Assembly: GCA_022819505.1 (NCBI GenBank)
Contig: JAJEHD010000018.1
Span: forward strand, 496,001 to 560,000
Reading direction: 5' to 3'
Origin: Acidimicrobiia bacterium
GTDB taxonomy: Bacteria; Actinomycetota; Acidimicrobiia; Acidimicrobiales; Aldehydirespiratoraceae
Length of the DNA: 64,000 bases
Position numbers and translations under genes: made by a program. This document shows, in pieces, positions 62,335 to 64,000 of the stretch (position 1 is the stretch's first letter; the number at the start of each line of letters is the position of its first letter). The notes below the pieces were generated by a model that worked only from the letters and a program-made list of their open reading frames with translations, did no database searches and was not told the DNA's origin.

Positions 62335-63453
62335 ATGACCACCACCGAATGGAATCTGGCTCGGAATCAGTGGCTCGGAGTCTCCGAGGAGTCGGTTACA
62401 GCCGACGACCGCATCTACAACGCCATGCGCAACTTCTGGCACCCGGTGATGTTCGCGGACGAGCTGGGCGACAGCCCGGCTCAGGCCATGCTCTGCGGCG
62501 AGCAGTTGGCCATCGTGCGGCTGGACGGCGAGGTACGGGCCTACAAGGACCTCTGCGCGCATCGCGGCACCGCGCTGTCCCTGGGTACCGTGGTTGACAA
62601 CGCGGGCTGCCAGGAACTGCGCTGCGCTTACCACGGGTGGCAGTACGACTGCGAGGGCCGGCTGACTGCCATCCCACAACGCCCCGATCTGGTCGGGAAG
62701 ATCCGGGCTCGCGTCCAGACCCACCACGCCGTTGAGCGGTACGGGTTCATCTGGGTGTGCCTGGCGGAGACGCCCCACCACCCGATGGCCGAGTTCCCGC
62801 AGTTCGACGACCCCGACTATCACGCCATGCCGATGAAGACCGTCGATTGGAAGTGCACATCGCCCCGGCGGGTGGAGAACTACCTGGACCTGGGTCACTT
62901 CGCCTTCGTCCACGACGGCTATCTGGGGGACATCAACAACCCCGCGGTTCCCGATCACGCGGTCTGGCGTGAGGGCCACGTGCTCCGCATCGAGCAGCTG
63001 GAGCCGAACAAGGAGCCGGTCAACACCAAGTTCGAGTCCGACCTGGAGGACTCGGAGATCGACTATCACGACGATGGTTCCGACGAGGCCTACACCATGT
63101 CCGACCAGGAATGGTGGGTCACGATGCCCCTGACTGTGCTGCTTCACCAGACGCTTCCGGGCGACCGTCACTACTACCTGTTCTTTCACCCCACGCCGAT
63201 CACGCCCGACACGATCCGCAACTTCACGGTCCACGCCCGGAACTACGGCGATGCCGACAAGATGGACGAGGAGGTCCTCGACTTCTGCCGGGCGGTCTAC
63301 GCGCAGGACAAGCCCATAGTCGAGGCGCAGCGTCCCGACGCGCTCCACCGGGACCTGAGCTACGAGTTGCACCTGCAGGACGTCGACACCGTCGCCATGC
63401 AGTACCGACTCTGGCTCAGCGAGCTGGTCGAGGAGCTTCAAGTCGAGGCCTGA
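62335..63453 (+). CDS. Rieske non-heme iron oxygenase, alpha-subunit type (VanA-like)
   Basis: 372 residues. The Rieske site is CAHRGTALSLG...RCAYHGWQY (about residues 66-95). The mononuclear iron site is NYLDLGHFAFVHDG (about residues 183-196). The length and C-terminus fit single-component O- or N-demethylases such as vanillate demethylase oxygenase. The ATG has AGGAGAGG upstream. Its reductase is not in the window. It follows the LLM gene and precedes a BMP-family binding protein, suggesting uptake and oxidation of one substrate. Confidence 0.87.
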   Translation: MTTTEWNLARNQWLGVSEESVTADDRIYNAMRNFWHPVMFADELGDSPAQAMLCGEQLAIVRLDGEVRAYKDLCAHRGTALSLGTVVDNAGCQELRCAYHGWQYDCEGRLTAIPQRPDLVGKIRARVQTHHAVERYGFIWVCLAETPHHPMAEFPQFDDPDYHAMPMKTVDWKCTSPRRVENYLDLGHFAFVHDGYLGDINNPAVPDHAVWREGHVLRIEQLEPNKEPVNTKFESDLEDSEIDYHDDGSDEAYTMSDQEWWVTMPLTVLLHQTLPGDRHYYLFFHPTPITPDTIRNFTVHARNYGDADKMDEEVLDFCRAVYAQDKPIVEAQRPDALHRDLSYELHLQDVDTVAMQYRLWLSELVEELQVEA

Positions 63454-63498
63454 CCGCTCGTTGCGCATGGTCGGCGTCCGCGGGTTGCACGCTGCCTT

Positions 63499-63528
63499 TT
63501 GACTGCGCTTGCATGTTGCATGTACAGT
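63499..63528 (+). promoter_or_regulatory. Sigma-70-like promoter of the BMP-family gene
   Basis: TTGACT (63499-63504) and TACAGT (63523-63528) are separated by 18 bases, about 80 bases upstream of the ATG at 63608. A GCATGT-TGCATGT direct repeat lies in the spacer. This is the best promoter match in the window. Confidence 0.6.
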
Positions 63529-63607
63529 TCGGCAGGCGGTGGGGGGCTGACCGCTCTTCATCGGTGACGTCTGATTGGGTCGATACCGGCCCGGGAGGGA
63601 GACAACG

Positions 63608-64000
63608 ATGAGAGACGGACATCGCGACCGTAGGCGTGTAGTAGGGCGCGCGATAGCGCTACTTGCGGTCATTGCCTTGGTTGCGGCCGCTTGCGGCGAC
63701 GACGACGATGACTCCGCAGCGGCTCCGGCGACGACTGCCGCTCCGGCGGCACCCGCGGCAGAAGAGCCCGAAGCAGAAGAACCAATGGCCGAAGCGCCGG
63801 TCGAGGAGGCACCTGCGGCCGCGCCGGCCGCGGATGAGCCGTGCGTGCGGGCAGCCTTCCTGGTAGTGCGCGACATTCATGATTCGGGGTGGAACGAGGC
63901 CCACGGCAACGGCGCGGCCTACCTCCAGGAGCAGATGCCGTGCGCCGAGGTCACGGTGCTGACCGATGTGATCGATGATCAGACCAGCGAAGGCGTGATG
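63608..64000 (+). CDS. BMP-family ABC transporter substrate-binding lipoprotein (3' end outside window)
   Basis: 131 residues visible. A signal peptide with lipobox VAAAC is followed by an Asp run and a Pro/Ala/Glu-rich linker (about residues 33-75). The domain then begins CVRAAFLVVRDIHDSGWNEAHGNGAAYL, matching the basic-membrane-protein family, whose members bind nucleosides, purines or other small molecules. The GGGAGGGAG ribosome binding site precedes ATG. Transporter partners presumably lie beyond the window. Only the N-terminal third is present. Confidence 0.85.
   Translation, partial: MRDGHRDRRRVVGRAIALLAVIALVAAACGDDDDDSAAAPATTAAPAAPAAEEPEAEEPMAEAPVEEAPAAAPAADEPCVRAAFLVVRDIHDSGWNEAHGNGAAYLQEQMPCAEVTVLTDVIDDQTSEGVM

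Overview
The window is a compact, very GC-rich stretch. Almost every codon ends in G or C, GTG starts are common, and no gene-free gap exceeds about 200 bases. The mix of features suggests an aerobic, heterotrophic member of the Actinomycetota, perhaps an acidimicrobial or marine/host-associated lineage: an F420-type LLM oxidoreductase, a septum-formation lipoprotein, a perfect GlxR/CRP-type operator and many Rieske, amidohydrolase and amine-catabolic genes. That placement is inference; no rRNA is present. I saw no tRNA, rRNA, CRISPR array, insertion sequence or phage gene.

Layout. 1-11.6 kb holds central metabolism and housekeeping: the end of NADP-isocitrate dehydrogenase, a heterodimeric ABC exporter, malate dehydrogenase, an Fpg/Nei glycosylase, an SCP2 protein, a SulP transporter, a desaturase, a tandem-ACT protein, an amidohydrolase and a 2-hydroxyacid dehydrogenase. 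11.6-13.3 kb (minus) holds a two-gene unit whose second gene is a UGSC-family selenoprotein: an in-frame UGA, the UGSC motif and a bacterial-type SECIS hairpin directly downstream. Divergent from it, 13.4-18.8 kb is an MttB-like methyltransferase, a Rieske oxygenase and a dimethylglycine/sarcosine dehydrogenase with a GcvT domain. Together with the choline-dehydrogenase-like gene at 22-23.7 kb this reads as choline to glycine betaine to dimethylglycine to sarcosine, with methyl groups passed to folate. 18.9-27.7 kb has two small paralogous membrane proteins, a large lipoprotein, a GFA-fold protein, a 49-residue protein behind a CRP-type site, metY with a structured leader, a hydrolase and an MFS transporter. 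27.8-32.5 kb is a Dpp/Opp-type uptake operon.

32.9-39.3 kb (minus) is a complete pyrrolysine-free corrinoid methyltransferase operon in the order corrinoid protein, DUF1638, virulence-factor-domain protein, methyl-THF:corrinoid methyltransferase, RamA-like reactivase, MttB homologue. It sits behind a large palindromic operator shared with divergent leuS. 39.5-49.3 kb is mostly housekeeping: leuS, a YcaQ-like protein, a PNPOx-like protein, Nudix, a septum-formation protein, a MIP channel, Tag glycosylase and two amidohydrolases. 49.4-53.7 kb encodes a three-subunit molybdopterin oxidoreductase of the Psr/Phs type, followed by a split TPP-dependent decarboxylase resembling sulfopyruvate decarboxylase. 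55.5-61.2 kb (minus) is a catabolic run (PatB/MalY-like lyase, ureohydrolase, NicX/M29-like protein, class III aminotransferase, acyl-CoA dehydrogenase-fold flavoprotein). Divergent from it are an LLM oxidoreductase, a Rieske oxygenase and a BMP-family binding lipoprotein cut by the window end.

The most interesting points are the selenoprotein, which standard gene calling would truncate at the UGA, the two MttB routes for methylated amines, and several unexplained palindromes: a 44-bp repeat present twice, the 35-bp operator at 39.4 kb, and a nested hairpin upstream of metY.
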